Source of the DNA: Crocodylus rhombifer
Taxonomy: Eukaryota; Chordata; Crocodylia; Crocodylidae
Reading direction: 5' to 3'
Assembly: GCA_038503035.1 (NCBI GenBank)
Contig: JAVSML010021663.1
Location: forward strand, 62,001 to 126,000
DNA length: 64,000 bases
Below the pieces are notes generated by a model. That model was given only the letters and a program-made list of their open reading frames with translations. It was not told the origin of the DNA and did not search any database. The first letter of the stretch is position 1, and each line of letters opens with the position of its first letter. Of this stretch, positions 23,100 through 35,839 are shown in pieces. The position numbers were made by a program, and so were the translations under genes.

Positions 23100-25640
23100 C
23101 CACTTATCTTCAACAGTGTTTAACTCTCTTCCACTGAGGTCACTGTGGCACCTCCAGTTTCACTGTCACTATCTGTAGAAGCACTTGCACTACTTGTTAG
23201 TTCCATTTCAGAATCAGATTGAGGCAAATCTGATCCAGAACTACTTGAACCATGTTCTCTTTCAGAACTACTTGAACCACGTTCTCTTTCAGGAAAGGAT
23301 GGTTTTACCAATGAGTCTATGGGCAAGGGCAACTAATCATCACACTGCATCTTCTCCACTAATGGTGCTTCTGACTGATCCAGAAGCAAGAGATTTTGAG
23401 AAATAGAAACAAGCTTAGCGGTGCGTTCATTTGTTAGTCTATTTCTCTTTTTTGTCTTGTTTGAGTTGAAAGCCTTCCAGTTCCGTTCACAAGAAGCTGC
23501 TCTTGGTGGCATGCTTAGGATCCTTAGAGCAATCCTGGACAACAGTTGGGTGTTACAGTATCCCTTCCACCATGCAAGAGGAGACGTATTCTCTGCTGCC
23601 CACCGCTTTGCTCCAAAGTTTTTCTTTTGCACAGCACTCAGCAATGTCTGTCATCACGACTGTTTCATCAATGTTGGGTCATTTTTATCTATTTCCATAT
23701 TTATATCAAGAACAGTAGATGATTTATCTTCTGATAAGTGTTGTCCTCTTTGTTGAGAATCCAAAAGGTTTGCTGCCAGATAAACTGGATGAGAGCAAAA
23801 CTCAGATCTCTTAGTAAAGATTTGTTTTACTACTACTACTTTTTTGGATAGAGGTGAAGGCGGCAGAAGCACAATTAGATTTTTATTCAGTTGTCTGAAT
23901 ATCTCTGGAATATTTGAAAGGCTTGGTGTATCTCCTTCAAGTTTCTTGATTACCATTGAAACCGGTAGTAGCAAATTGAATGCTCCTTGAACTCAAACCC
24001 AGAACGTATTGTTGTCGAGAATCTACATCTGAATGTTCATGGGAATAATCTGGGATACGGTGTCATCTACTGAAGTACACTTTGTGCGCAGCAGACTATG
24101 TAAACACTTTGTAGCTGAGGCCATCTAGTTTCTCCTGTCAGTAAAAATGCACTTTCCCTCCCCCGCTTCTCTTTCTGTAATTTCTTCAAAGTCTGATTAC
24201 CTACATGATGACTGTTGTATAACTTCACAATCACTTTGCAGTTTGCCAATATTGTCTTCATTGTATTCACACTTGCTATGTCCTTTTCCAGAAGATTCAA
24301 CCCATGAGCAAGACAGGAAAATACTATTAAATGAGGATACTTTGCCTTCAATATTTGCAATGCAGCTTTTGTATTATTTGCATTATCAGTTACAGGAGCT
24401 TGCACCCTGGAGGGACCTGCACTTTCAGTCTCTCCACTCAGTAATTTGTCTATGTATTCACTTGTATGATGAGAAGAATTTGGTAGCAGTTCCTTTTAGG
24501 AATATTGGTTCAGGTGTTGCTAACATAATGTTCAATAAAGGATTTCCTTGTATATCAGTCCATCCATCTGACATCAGTCAGTGATTGTGCTTGACCAATC
24601 CTTTGAATAACCATTGTTTGAGCTCTGTCACACTCTCTCTCTAAGAGTGTGATAAGCGATAACATCAGGCTAATTTATATGATGGTGAATTAGTTTGTAA
24701 TGTTCCTTCCAGCACTGATTTTAAGTTATGGAAAGAGGTGTACCGCTTGCAAGTATAGCTCAAGGTGTAATGTTTCATCTGCTTCTTCTTGATCTTCTTT
24801 TGACATTTTGTCCACGAAGCTTGATAAAAAGATTGACTATCTTGAACAGCTACTCATGGTGGATTGCATATCTGGTGACAGTGATCTTGAAAGCGAGGGT
24901 CCTGCTTCTTCTTCCCCCAGACCTGGCAGCTCTACATTTTCATTGTCCATTTTTTTGCAAATCTTCTATTTCACTTGAGCTACCAAGTTCCTGCAGCAAA
25001 AGGGGGAAAAGATTTTTATTTTGGTTTATTCTAGTCTGGCCTCATCCATGAAAACGAGAAGCAGCAGGGAGCTCCCTCCCTGCCAGAAAGAACACTGATG
25101 CTCAACTTGCTGCTCAGTTACCCTGGGACTGCAGAGCCATTGGCCAGAGGACTAAGTTCGATCTGCTGGGTTGAAATAGTTAACTATTTATCTCTTATGT
25201 CATTTAAAAAAAAAAAAAAAAAAAGGTTGTTAAGTCTAAGCCATTTTGGGTTCTTAGTGCAAGCAGAAATGCAGGATACAAATATTTTAAATAAATAAAT
25301 AATAGTCCAGAGTTGCATTAACAACTTTTAAAATTACAGTGTTTTAAAACAATACAGATGGTAGTCTATAGTGTGTGTTGTTTAACATATTAAGTTGTTT
25401 ACTTGCATAGGATTCCTGAAATAGACTTTTCTTAGATGATGTTGTTTCACCACTTGGTTGTATTAGCTTTCTGTATATGGCTTGTACTCTTTCGGGACAC
25501 TTTCTACATGTTATTAAATGTTTCTTCATTCTTGCTGCATTGTTAGCATACTCCTGCCTGCAATATTTACATCCACCAACTTCCTTCCTGCAGTGGCTTG
25601 AACTTCACTAGAATGATACCACACACTAGTTTTTTGTTTG
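23100..25640 (-). pseudogene. hAT transposase relic (BED finger, DUF659, hATC)
   Basis: Decayed DNA-transposon transposase, antisense to MTMR3. From its 5' side: a BED-type zinc finger at about 25590-25490 (CKYC ... HLITC, C-x2-C/H-x4-C); a DUF659-like RNase-H region at about 24570-24390 (DGWTDIQGNPLLNIML, then a frameshift after FFSSYK, then VQAPVTDNANNTKAALQILK); SCLAHGLNLLEKDI and TGETRW blocks near 24330-24130; a further frame at 23974-23654; and a hATC dimerisation region at 23644-23333 with the hallmark ALRILSMPPRAASCERNW. An in-frame TAG stop at about 23333-23335 precedes a Ser/Glu-rich tail (SSSSEREHGSSSS) to 23120. Frameshifts, stops and gaps show it is dead. Its terminal inverted repeats were not found, and a 19-base A run with a repeat tail (25206-25305) interrupts it. 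Confidence 0.88.
25206..25305 (+). repeat. A run and retroposon-tail-like fragment
   Basis: Nineteen A residues (25206-25224) are followed by a stretch ending GGATACAAATATTTTAAATA and then AAATAAATAA, similar to the ends at 35395-35470 and, inverted, 45695-45790. Probably the 3' tail of an old LINE or SINE; class unknown. Confidence 0.4.
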
Positions 25641-26334
25641 TTTGTTTCAGATTAGGCATTATTATAACGAATTCAAACCAAAAGCACTAAAAAAACTAAC
25701 AGATCTTATGCAAACTTTGCCAACTCAAGAAATGAGATGCTGAACTGAAAGTGAAACAAAAATTAATCACAGTTTTAGTTTTGGTTTTGCTTTCACTTGC
25801 AGTCTGAGAAGAAATAAGAATTTTAGCTTTGGTTTTGATCTGACCTGCACAGCCAATTAGGTGAATTCATAACTTGATTTTTTGCTTGGATTATTATATG
25901 AGTTTATTTACCCTCCTATTTACAAATCAATAAAACATATGTGTACTCTCTCTCACGCTTCCCAGGGATAATCACCTGAAAAACATTAATTACAACTTTG
26001 AAACTGCCAAGATTGTTTAATATTGTGTTGGCATCCATTCGTTGTTACTAATGAATTTTATGAAACAATTAATTTTTAGATATGGAAAAATAAAGCACTG
26101 GAAATTTTTCTGAAAAATTTCCACCCTGTATCTCAGCTTCTTAATCTAGTTTAGTCTTTGGCCAAATGGCATCTGTTGCATCAACCCCAATTTTGTAGTA
26201 TCTGTTTTTTTCACAAGTAAGAGAAGAGAGACTACTTTTCAGTTAGTTAATATTTTCTGGTGTTGCTTATCTTCCCAACAGATGTCCAAAATCTTTTCAG
26301 AGAATCAGGTGACAAAAAATATAAGAGGGATAGT

Positions 26335-27190
26335 AGAGATGCACCGGTACATGAGTTCATATCGTATTGGCACCAATAAAAGGAAAATTGACATTATCGA
26401 CGATCAGCCTTTTTTTGGCTGTTGTGGCCAGTAATGTCACCAATAAATGCCACGTGCATGCACCCCCACAGCATGCACATGGCCAGTCCAGCAGCTTGGA
26501 GAGCAGCGTCCGGCTGCTAAGTCTGTTGGGGGGAAGGAAGGGGCATGCAGGGGGCAGATTGAGGCCCCCGTGGTGAGGGAGGGAGTGGGCCAGGCACTGC
26601 ACAGACAGGGCAGGGCGGAGTGTGTTACAAAGCCACGAGCAGCTCATCCAAGGGGCAGGGGGAAGGGGCTCCTGGCTTACCCTGGGGGGCAGCATGTCGT
26701 GTCCCCCCCCCCCAAATCTATGCACAGGGTGAGGGAGGGCTGCTGCTGTGGGCTAGGGCCGGAGGCAGCACTGGGCTTTTCCTGGCAGGGAGGTTGAGCT
26801 GAGGCTGCACTTGGGGTGGGTGGCTATGGCACTCCCAAATGCCAGCACTGCTGCCTTTCCCAGATGCTGCTGCCACCAACCCCAAGGGCAGCCCCAGCCC
26901 ATCTCCTGCTCCAGGAAGAGCCCAGTGCCACCCCTGTTCCCAGCCCACAGTGGAAGCCTGCCCTTGCACCGCACACACATCTGGGGGGTACGTTCACCCC
27001 ATGCCTCCACTGTGGGTGTGCTGAGTGGTGGGAGGCCCCCCTCTTCCCCTGTGCCTTCCAGATGAGCCACTCACAGCTCCATCCCGCCTGGGCTGTGCAG
27101 CACCCACCCTGGCCCCACTCTCTCCCTCACCACAGGGGCCTTGATATGCCCCTTCCCCCCAGCAGACTCCTAGGTACCCCTCTTACACTC
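26335..27190. repeat. GTGCACC-ended repeat, copy 2
   Basis: Begins GTAGAGATGCACCGGTACAT and follows the same order of blocks as 8944-9645 (AGGAAAATTGACATTA; AATAAATGCCACGTGCATGC; GC-rich interior). The right end is not seen; it appears to run into the inverted element starting at about 27200. No coding sequence. Confidence 0.55.
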
Positions 27191-27199
27191 CCCCACATG

Positions 27200-28106
27200 G
27201 CATGCAGGCCTGGCAGGCAGTGGGTGGCAGTGGCAGCAGCAGCGGGGGGGGGGGGGGGGCACTTGCCTTGGCGCTGGAGCCTGGCTCCTAGCTTTAGCCA
27301 GTGCTGCAAGGAGCACAACCCCCACTGGGCTGTTTGTTTCTCCAGCACTCCCCGCACCCATGGAGCACAAGAGGGAAGCACCAGGCACTGGAGTGGCTGG
27401 GGTGGAGAAAGCAGCTGGCTGCAGCCTCTGGGTCTTCCCTCCTGTGCCCTGTGAGTGCAGGGCATGCCAGGGAAACAAATGGCCTGGTAGAGGTGGTGCT
27501 CCTTGCTGCAATGTGCAGGGCTGGCCAGAGCCAGGCAATGGCACCCTACCTGCTGCTACACCATGGAGGGAGTGTAGGGGGTTCCCCATATCCCTCCCAC
27601 CCTCCCTCACACTCCACAAACCACACACGCACATAGAACACACAACTCTTCCCCCCCACACACACACAGGGTGTATGCCTCCAACATACACCCCCCCACC
27701 ACAGACACACAAAAAAACTCACCCCCCCACACTACAAAAAACTAAGAATTTATTTTTGAATTATTATGCAATCATCTCTATATCCAGTACACAAACAAAT
27801 CATGACAAAAATATTTTTTGTAATAAAATTAAAATATGTTTTAGTAGGTGTTTGACTCTTAGGATATGATTTGGTTTTTTTCTGGTTCTAAGAAGGCAAT
27901 TCCCTTCTCCCAAAAGGAGTATTGGGGTGGGGGTGGGGGTTAGGGGAAGAACTTCTGGTGGCAAGGGTTAGGGGTGGGACCTCTGGTCCCAAGATGATGG
28001 CTGGGGGGCGGGGCACCTGTCAGGGGGTGGGGATACCCATGCAACCCTCAACAGCTCACCAAACCTTGTTAAGTGATCCTCCACTCAAAATAATTGCCTG
28101 CCCCAA
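27200..28106 (-). mobile_element. hAT-like element, inverted partial copy of 37371-38891
   Basis: Read on the minus strand it starts TTGGGGCAGGCAATTATTTT and contains CACTTAACAAGGTTTGGTGA, matching the left end of the 37371-38891 copy (CTTAACAAGGTTTGGTGAGC). Both then carry a 250-bp AT-rich block (ATTATGCAATCATCTCTATA here) and a CACACACC-rich then GC-rich interior. The distal end is missing. A 16-base G run lies at 27244-27259. Confidence 0.65.
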
Positions 28107-29286
28107 TCTAGACCTATACACTATTTTAGGACCTTAGTCACTTGATTATTGGGATGAAAAGTACCCTAAATGAAATTGTGATTTATATACCTTTCTATTA
28201 TTGTGAGTGCTTTGTATATTTCAGGCTAACGTATACATTTTATAGACTTCTCCTTTAGTAGGAACCCTAACTGTCAAGCAGGCATTCTAGAAATATGCTA
28301 ATGGCTTGAAAGCATTTGCTGCCTATTTCTGATGCGACAGCTGGAAGATGCATTTCACTCCCTTCATGTTCCACCATTCTCTTCCACAGCATTTGGTGAC
28401 TACATGGCTCTTTCTTGACTAATATGGGTCTGCATCAGAACAGACCGATGGGTTTTAGACATCATTGCTGCTGGTTATACAGTCCCGTTCAGCACAGTGT
28501 CTATTCCTGGTTCCCTGTCTCCCATCCGCTTTTGGAAACCCTTCTTACAAGATATTGCCAGGAAGGACCAGATCCTATTTCACTTTTACACCCCCAAGTT
28601 GCACTAATGTCATTGAATAAGTATAGGTTTTGGTCTTAACAGAGAATTTAGATTTCATTTCCACCTGCATAGCTATACACACCCTGCACTTCCCATGCTC
28701 AGAAGGCTAATTCAGGCTCTGTGGCACCTGGGGGGGGTTGCCTCTACTGGTGCTTCTACTGGCTGTGCGGTCCCCAGCTGGGTCTGGCAGGTGTGCAGCA
28801 GGTCACAGCCAGGCAGCAGCCCCCACTGCCAGACTGCTGCAGTGGGTAGAGGGTGCAGGGAACTCTAAGGGCTGCTTCAGTAGTCCAGCTGGCACAAGGG
28901 GTAGTGTCCCCACGTACCAACTGACTGGGCCCCAGGAGCTCCTGAAAGGAAGTGGCCCTGAACTAATTGCCAGGGCAACTTTTTGTACTGATAGGGCCAG
29001 GACAGGGCAGCTTTTTATACTGCTGGGGACAGCACAGGTGCTGGCCCCAGGCTGTAGCTCCCCCTGGCTGCAGATCCAGGAGGAGCCAGGCAGGGTTATT
29101 TTGCCCCAAGCGGCACAATTTCCTCCATACCAAAATGCATGTCCGGACACATGCACTGAGGCAAAAAGCCTGAGCTCAAATTTGCACTGCTTCTGTTTTT
29201 GCTGCTGCAAGCACACATGCTTGCATGTGTGGATGCGCCCCGTGATACCTGCTGGAAGTAAAACTGAGGACACTCCCATCTTTTAG

Positions 29287-29800
29287 CCCAGTAGTCTTGC
29301 TGTTAGGGCATATGCCAGGCACCACGTGACTCAGCTTCTTGGCACCCCTCACCCAGAAGGGTTTTCAATCTGTGCTGCCTAATTGTGTTCTAACTACCAG
29401 GCCATGAGCAACCCATTACCCAGACTACCCTCTCCAGCCCTCCTCTTGAAGTTGACACCTTCCATTTAGTATTCATAAAATAGAAAGCATGGGGCTGTTT
29501 CTGCCTTACTGGGAGCAGGGAACTGGGCTGGAACTCAAAGCTACCTCCCTAGGATAAAAGCTGTTTCACTGAGGACCACACTCATTGCTTTGCATGTTAA
29601 ATAAACATTGTCTGGAATTCTTTAGATAGGGATGATCCTGCCTTGAGCAGGGAGTTGGACAAGATGTTCTCCTCGGGTCCCTTCCAGCCTTACTTTTGTA
29701 TAATTTGTTTCCTCTTGGCTCCACTGTCTCCTTCCCCTGGATGCCCAGTGGGCCAGCTTCAAGAGGAAATCAAGGAGGAGGATGGAATATCTAGATAGAT
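29287..29800 (+). repeat. tRNA-like repeat fragment with CR1 insertion
   Basis: A degenerate A-box-like run at about 29290-29312 and, near the end, GCCCAGTGGGCCAGCTTCAA (29742-29761), which also ends the tRNA-like copies at 47880 and 57590. A CR1 scrap (29622-29706) lies between them. Confidence 0.45.
29622..29706 (+). repeat. CR1 LINE 3'-end fragment
   Basis: GGGATGATCCTGCCTTGAGC followed by AGGGAGTTGGACAAGATG and GGGTCCCTTCCAGCC: sense CR1 3' terminus, about 85 bp. Confidence 0.7.
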
Positions 29801-31861
29801 TCAGAACTGGAGTGCAAAAGTGCTCAGTTGAGACTAAATTTTCAAGAATTTACTTTTTATTTTAGAGGTAACCAGACGTCTAGAAGAGCAGAGTACTCAG
29901 CAGCTGCTTGTTATTTCTCAAACACAAATAGTTTTGAAAAATCTAGATATTTATTTCGGTGAATGAAAGGAACCTGGCAGGTACCAAATACACTAAAATC
30001 TGGCCCTCACCATGCCTTCTTACAGTTTCCAAGTTTGGGAGCCAGAAGATATACAGTAGGAACCAAACCTTGCATTCTTGGCAGCATCTTGATAGAAGCT
30101 TTAGAGGTTTCATCCCCTCACACATGCTCATTCTTTTAATACTCATTGCTCACTGTCCTGGGAACATACTGTATGTGGAAGGAAGAGGTACAGAAGAGTG
30201 TCCTTTTGCGCCTTTCATCATCTCAAATCATTGCCCATACAAGCAGCATGATTTTTACCATTGTAGGAAGTGGGAGGGAGTTATCAGTTGGGCAGGTAGT
30301 TTACTTAGTCATATGGATAGTGAATTGCAGTAATAATTCTTTAAGATGCTATTCTATCAGTTATTTAAGCAGAGTGTGCTATACCGTCTTGTGTAGCTCT
30401 TTTTCTAAATATATTGGAAGGCACCTTAATTAATGCATTACTGTTCTCAAAGAGGTTGCCTGAATGTGAGGAAGAAGATGAAGAGTGTGGGTACTGTACA
30501 TCACATAGCTGTTTTAAGATGTGTTTTTGGGACACTTGATGAGTGATTATCATGCAGTCCTTTTATGGATGGCTGTTTTGGGCTGGCTTTAGAAGATCTG
30601 GAAAGTATGATTTTTTACTTTTCACTACTTTTTCATTGTTTTAAAATTGACTGAAAAGACCATCTTATTCTCCAGACCAGTTCCCTGGGTATATCAGATC
30701 CATGATGTGACCATACAAACAATTTACCATGGAGTGAAAGGGGGCGGGGCTTTACTGTGCATGAGATGTTCCATAGTTAGTGTGTGCACACATTCTTACT
30801 CTGCTAAGCAGAAGCTGAACCACACAAGCTGAGCCTTCATTAAAAGAAGAGTAGGTTAATACAATTTAGTTTCCACTTACCCTGGGATAAGAGCCCAGAA
30901 TAACTTCACCCAGCAGTTAACTGCAGAATACCTGCACGATACGGCCCCACTTCCTTTTATCCTGCAATAAGTTGTTTTTATGTCCATGCTCTCAAACTCA
31001 AATGGCAAGGCTAGTTGTTAGGTAGACTGCTTGAATGCAGCTAGATAAATATGAGCTGGATTGTATTCTTTCTGATATTACCAATAGAATTGACTGCCAT
31101 TTTCCAGTTACAGATCTGTTCAGCTAAGCCTGTCCTAACTCATCAATGGGATTAGGGCTTTATAGTTCTTAATGAGCTCAGTGTTAGCCTGCATCTTCTT
31201 TTATGACTAGTGATAATAACCAAGAAGCAAAAACTGAGACGTACAAAAGCAAGGAACACACAGATCAAGACAAATGAGCTAATCTCTTAGCTGTTGAAAC
31301 AAAATTCTTCACTTACATTAAAAGTGGTTTTATTTCATTTTTTCTAGCTTCAAATATTGTAAGAAAGTAAAAAGCTACCTGACACTTGCGTTTTTGAGTG
31401 ATTGTTATCCTTTTTCCTGGTTGTACTTTCAGTTACCAGAATAATCCCCAGGGATGTTCACTGTAATAAAAATAGGCTTTCTTTCCTCAGGTAGGTGGCA
31501 CCACTTGTAAATCTGACATTCCAGTTGCTTTTCCTTTGGTTCACTAATGAATGGCTTGCAGTTGTTGTTCCCTTTCAATATATGGATTTTATTTGAACTA
31601 ATTATGGAACAAGTCATCACACAGTTTCAAACAAGGTGTGCCTTCACTGCTTACTAGGCTTTTTCTCATTTTAAGGTTTGATAAACAACGTAGTTGAAAC
31701 AGTTAAGTTTATCTGTAAACATTTAGTAGCATAACACTGTCAGTGCCATCTACTGGTTTGCTCTAGGAGTGGCACTGCAGTGTTTTTTACAATATATACT
31801 TCAAAAGTTTAGCAGCATAGGTAACACATTTTAAACCAATTAATCTCACCTACCTGAACAC

Positions 31862-33388
31862 CAAGGATCCTGGTTTTTTCTGTTAAAAAATCCCAAATTC
31901 TCTGATTAAAACCCCCAAAATCCATTTTTCTGCAATTAAAATGAAACATCACGCACAGACACATACACACACACACATATATATATCAGCTGAACACAGT
32001 GTTTTATTGGTATATTTACAATTTTAAAGTTGTTTGGAAGCCTACCAGTGCCTCAACCATCATAATAAAATGCATTCTAAATACGTATATATTTTGGTGC
32101 TTGATTTTGTTTTTTTTATCATGGAAAATTAGAGCTTCCCCTGCCCCCTTTGCTCACCAGGATGCAGGTCCAGCTGCAGCTGCCCCCCCCCCCCCCTTCT
32201 TTGTGGTGCTGAGCAGCCCTGATGTGCTGGTGGCCTGACCCTGCCTATATCATTGCCCCTCACTCCTGGCCCACAGTTCCCCAACTGTCCCCATCCCCCC
32301 GGCCATGCCAGTGCCCCTCACTCCCAACTGCAGCCCCCTGCACCTTCTGCCCTGCTGGATGGGGCCCCCAGCCCCACACAGACTCACAGGTTGGTGGTCT
32401 GCAGGGATGGCCTTCAGCATGAGGTTCACAGACAACAGCTGGGGCACCGCATGCTACCCCACATCCCTGACTGTGGTTGGGGCTGTGGCACAGTGAGGAG
32501 GACCAGTGCCATGCTCCATAGCAGCAGCATGAAGCTGAGCATGGCTGTAGCCTGGGCCAGGCTGCAGGCAGCAGGAGGGCAAGGGGCTTCAGGCAGTCTC
32601 TGTCCTGCCCAGGCCAAAGCACAGTTCCTATGGCTGCAGCATCTCAAGCTCGTGCGGACAGTGCTGGAGTGAGTCTGGTCCTGGCACAGAGTGGAGGGAG
32701 AAGGAGGGGATGCCTGTGCCACCCCCCGCCCCAAGCTGGGGCTACTGAGCTGCAGTAGGCGGCTGGCCTGGCCATGGCCCCACCCTACTGGCAGCATCTC
32801 CCGGCTGCCCCATCCCTGAGAGCATGACCTCAGTGCCACTGGCCCAGCCGTGCAACTCCCCACCGCCCCTTAAGGACAACCCCCCCACTTCCCCTTCTGA
32901 AAGGGAGGTGCCTCTGGGTGGGCCCCGCTGGCAGAAGCATGGATATGGGCTCACCAGTGCCACCGAGTGCTGCCTCAGACCCCCGTGCCCTGCCACAGCC
33001 CCATGCCTGGACAACTTCCTGCACTGCCAGCAAGCACCCCCCACCCTAGTCCCCACCCCCCACACACACTCACACCAGATAGTCCCCAAGCCCTGGTTCT
33101 CCAACCATCCTTCCCCCGCCATAGATTTAACCATATCCAGATGTCAGGGCTGCTCCTACCATCCTGCCTGGCTGTATGCGCCCCCTGCCTCCAGTTGCCC
33201 ATTCCCCCCAGCCCCAGGCTGTTCCTTGCAGGCTGGAATGCTGCCTGCTTGCAAAGGGAAACCTGCAATTTCCCAATTCAAAGGGGAAAATCCATGTTTT
33301 TCTCATTTAAGGGGGAAAATCCATGATCTAATCCTTTAAACAGGAAAATCTGCATTTTTCAATTGGAAACAGAAAACCCAGATCCCTG
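31862..33388 (+). mobile_element. hAT-like non-autonomous element, copy 2, with 8-bp TSD
   Basis: 1527 bp. The left end CAAGGATCCTGGTTTTTTCT and the right end (minus strand CAGGGATCTGGGTTTTCTGT) form terminal inverted repeats, followed on both sides by AAATCCA-containing subrepeats. The flanks CTGAACAC (31854-31861) and CTGAATAC (33389-33396) match at 7 of 8, the hAT signature. The interior has an AT-rich block shared with 15575-16951 and a GC-rich body with only spurious frames. A CA/TA microsatellite lies at about 31955-31985. Confidence 0.82.
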
Positions 33389-34239
33389 CTGAATACATAT
33401 CAGAATGTTCAGAGCAAGGAAATGGGTACAGAGTGGGGGGAAGAGGTGGCCCTGCTTTTACTGATTAAGGCTTCTATAGATGTGTAGATTTAGTTTACTC
33501 ACATACCTTTTCCCCCAAAAAAATGCCCCTCCAGAATTGGGGTTCAAGACTTAAATGGGGAAATTCATTTTTCCCTGCTGGAATAGAAGCATGGAAGAAC
33601 AAAAGAAGAGAGATATCACTGCAAGATAGCAACTGTGCTTCTCCCTCTGCCAATCTTAGGGAGGGAAGGGGTGGAATTAAGGTGGTCATTGGTCCTGTTT
33701 TGTACCAGACTGTCCTGTTTTTAAACCTGTTGCCCCCTGTCCATTTCTGAATAAGGAACAGACTGCAAAATGTCCTGTTTTTTCAGTTCCTTGGTAGAAA
33801 TACATGTCAATCATTTGTCCTTGTGATTGTATTGGCTGTGCCTAGATGTAGGGTAGCACACAGCCAGGAGGAGCAGGGTTCTGAGCCAGCCAGAGAGGGA
33901 GGTGGATGTTCCCCATGAACCCACCCCTTGCCGCTGATTGGCCAAGGAGGTGGTGGCCCCACCCCTCACCAAGGGGATGTCCTATATTGTGGGCAGCTAT
34001 CAGTAACCACCCTAGGTGGAATGAACCCTTCAGCTACAGTGTTAACCCTCTTAGCCATAGCCACCGTAGTCAGGGTCACCTACAGTCAGCATTTAGCCAC
34101 CACTACTGGAAATATTGGTGGGGGTTTTTTTCATTTTGCCTTCTCAAAGCAAAGGGAGGGAGTGGTGGATATCTGTTCTGTAAGAAAATACAGTAGATTT
34201 GGCCTTAGTGTAAATCCTGAAAAATGGGAAGAGGGTTAT

Positions 34240-34440
34240 TCCATGTTTTTCTCCGATAGCTGAATGGTAAGAGCATTTGCCCCAGCAGCAGAGGACTTGA
34301 GTTCTAGGTCCCTCTCACCCAGAGGGAATGTCAGCCTTCATTTCTCTAACTTCCAAACATGGTGCTCCAGCTACCACACCAAAGTTTAGGCATTACCTAG
34401 TCTTCCTTTTGAAGGTGAGTGACTGAACCTTGTCCTTTCA
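34240..34440 (+). repeat. tRNA-like repeat fragment
   Basis: A box TAGCTGAATGG (34257-34267) and B-box-like GTTCTAGGTCC (34301-34311) at normal tRNA spacing, then a Leu-type-like discontinuity with no paired acceptor stem. It is followed by sequence like that after the other tRNA-like modules. Judged a SINE-type relic, not a functional tRNA gene. Confidence 0.5.
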
Positions 34441-35394
34441 GGGGATGGAGATAATGAGAAGCTTCTGGCCCCGTCTGGTTACTGTAACAGCATGTCATAG
34501 CTACTAGTAGTTTTTCAGATAGTCAGGTACTTGTTCCAGTCACAGACTGTTACCCTCTTTTGACCAGCTGTTTGATGGGGCATGCAAGGCACACCGAAAC
34601 TGTTGGTTTTATATCTAAATGCTATTTTGTATGATAATGAACTAGCAAAGTGAACAGTATCCATGGTAGTGAATGAGGTTTTTCCTAATCTAAACTGCTA
34701 TTTTATCCCCCGATAGTTCTGACAGATTGTTTTTATAATTTATGAGAAATGATTATGACATTAATGAAAACTACAGGTGACAAGGTTATGACCTTGAATC
34801 TTGTCGTACTTCTAAAATAACAGCAAAAACTGCTATCCTGCAAAGTAGTTCACATCTATAACTGTTCACAGGAATAGTCACACCGACTTCAGTGTATGAG
34901 CAGTTTGCCCAAGGTAAGTATTTACAAAATGTTCTTGTGCTTCTTCCTTGCTTTAAAATCATCAACACTTAAAATGGGGGGGGGGTTGTTATGTAAAATA
35001 TTCAGGTGTAGCTTTTAACTCTGATAGTATATAAGGCAAGCACTTTTTATGGAAATAGCATTGCATATTTATGCAAAGAACCAAAATCTTTTTACTGACC
35101 TATTTACTCTGAGTAATTGTTATATGTACTGAAACGAATAGGGAGCAGTAGTGGCTAAAAAGTAGATTGGCATAAAGAGAAATAACAATTCTGAGGTCCT
35201 TTCTGGGTTTGAGGTAGGAAAGTGGGAATGGGGGCTAGGGGAATTGGGTAGTGGTTTTCTAGATGTGAGTAGGAGTTGGGATGGGCCAGAGGCACTGCTC
35301 TCATGGATGAGAGGTAGGGAAACATGAGTGAGTGGAGTGGAGTTAAGTTTTGGGGTAGTATTCGAGGAGTCTGTTGTTGTTTCTTATCTTGTGG

Positions 35395-35470
35395 GGTTTT
35401 TATCTTTTATTGTGAGCCACCATAAGCCTTCCTGAATAGGTTAGGATATAAATCTAAATAAAAATGTTGG
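35395..35470 (+). repeat. Retroposon-tail-like fragment
   Basis: TTATTGTGAGCCACCATAAG then GGTTAGGATATAAATCTAAA and an A-rich end; matches the tails at 25225-25305 and inverted at 45695-45790. Confidence 0.4.
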
Positions 35471-35839
35471 ATAGATGCATGTTCAAACCTTTGCTGCATA
35501 AGGGAGCCTTAGCATCTAGATCTGCTTCCTGAGTGAGTGCCTCTTACCATTAAGCTATTGGTGCTTGATCACAGTGGGTCCCTCCTCTTCCATCTTAACA
35601 CCTGCTAGCCCTGATTTTTTTCTGAGCAGAATTTTTTCACTTTTGCATTCCCCGCCTACACATGTATGCAGCCATGTACCTGCCCAACTAGTGCCCACTG
35701 AGCATTTGCAGTACCTGTGCAGACACATATCCACTGTGAAGAGGTAAGAGAATCACTGACCGATACAAGTGAGCTAGAGTGCCCCAACTTTATACTGAAT
35801 GAAGCAGAGTTAAAGTTGGAGTGGTTTTGCTAACTATAT

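Noticed and set aside
23100..25640. Possible domesticated host gene from a hAT transposase
   Set aside because: Frameshifts between the DUF659 blocks, an in-frame stop and an inserted A-rich repeat break the frame, and no splice sites would restore it.
28738..29286. 182-codon + frame and 158-codon - frame
   Set aside because: Opposed overlapping frames in a GC-rich stretch without a domain or splice evidence.
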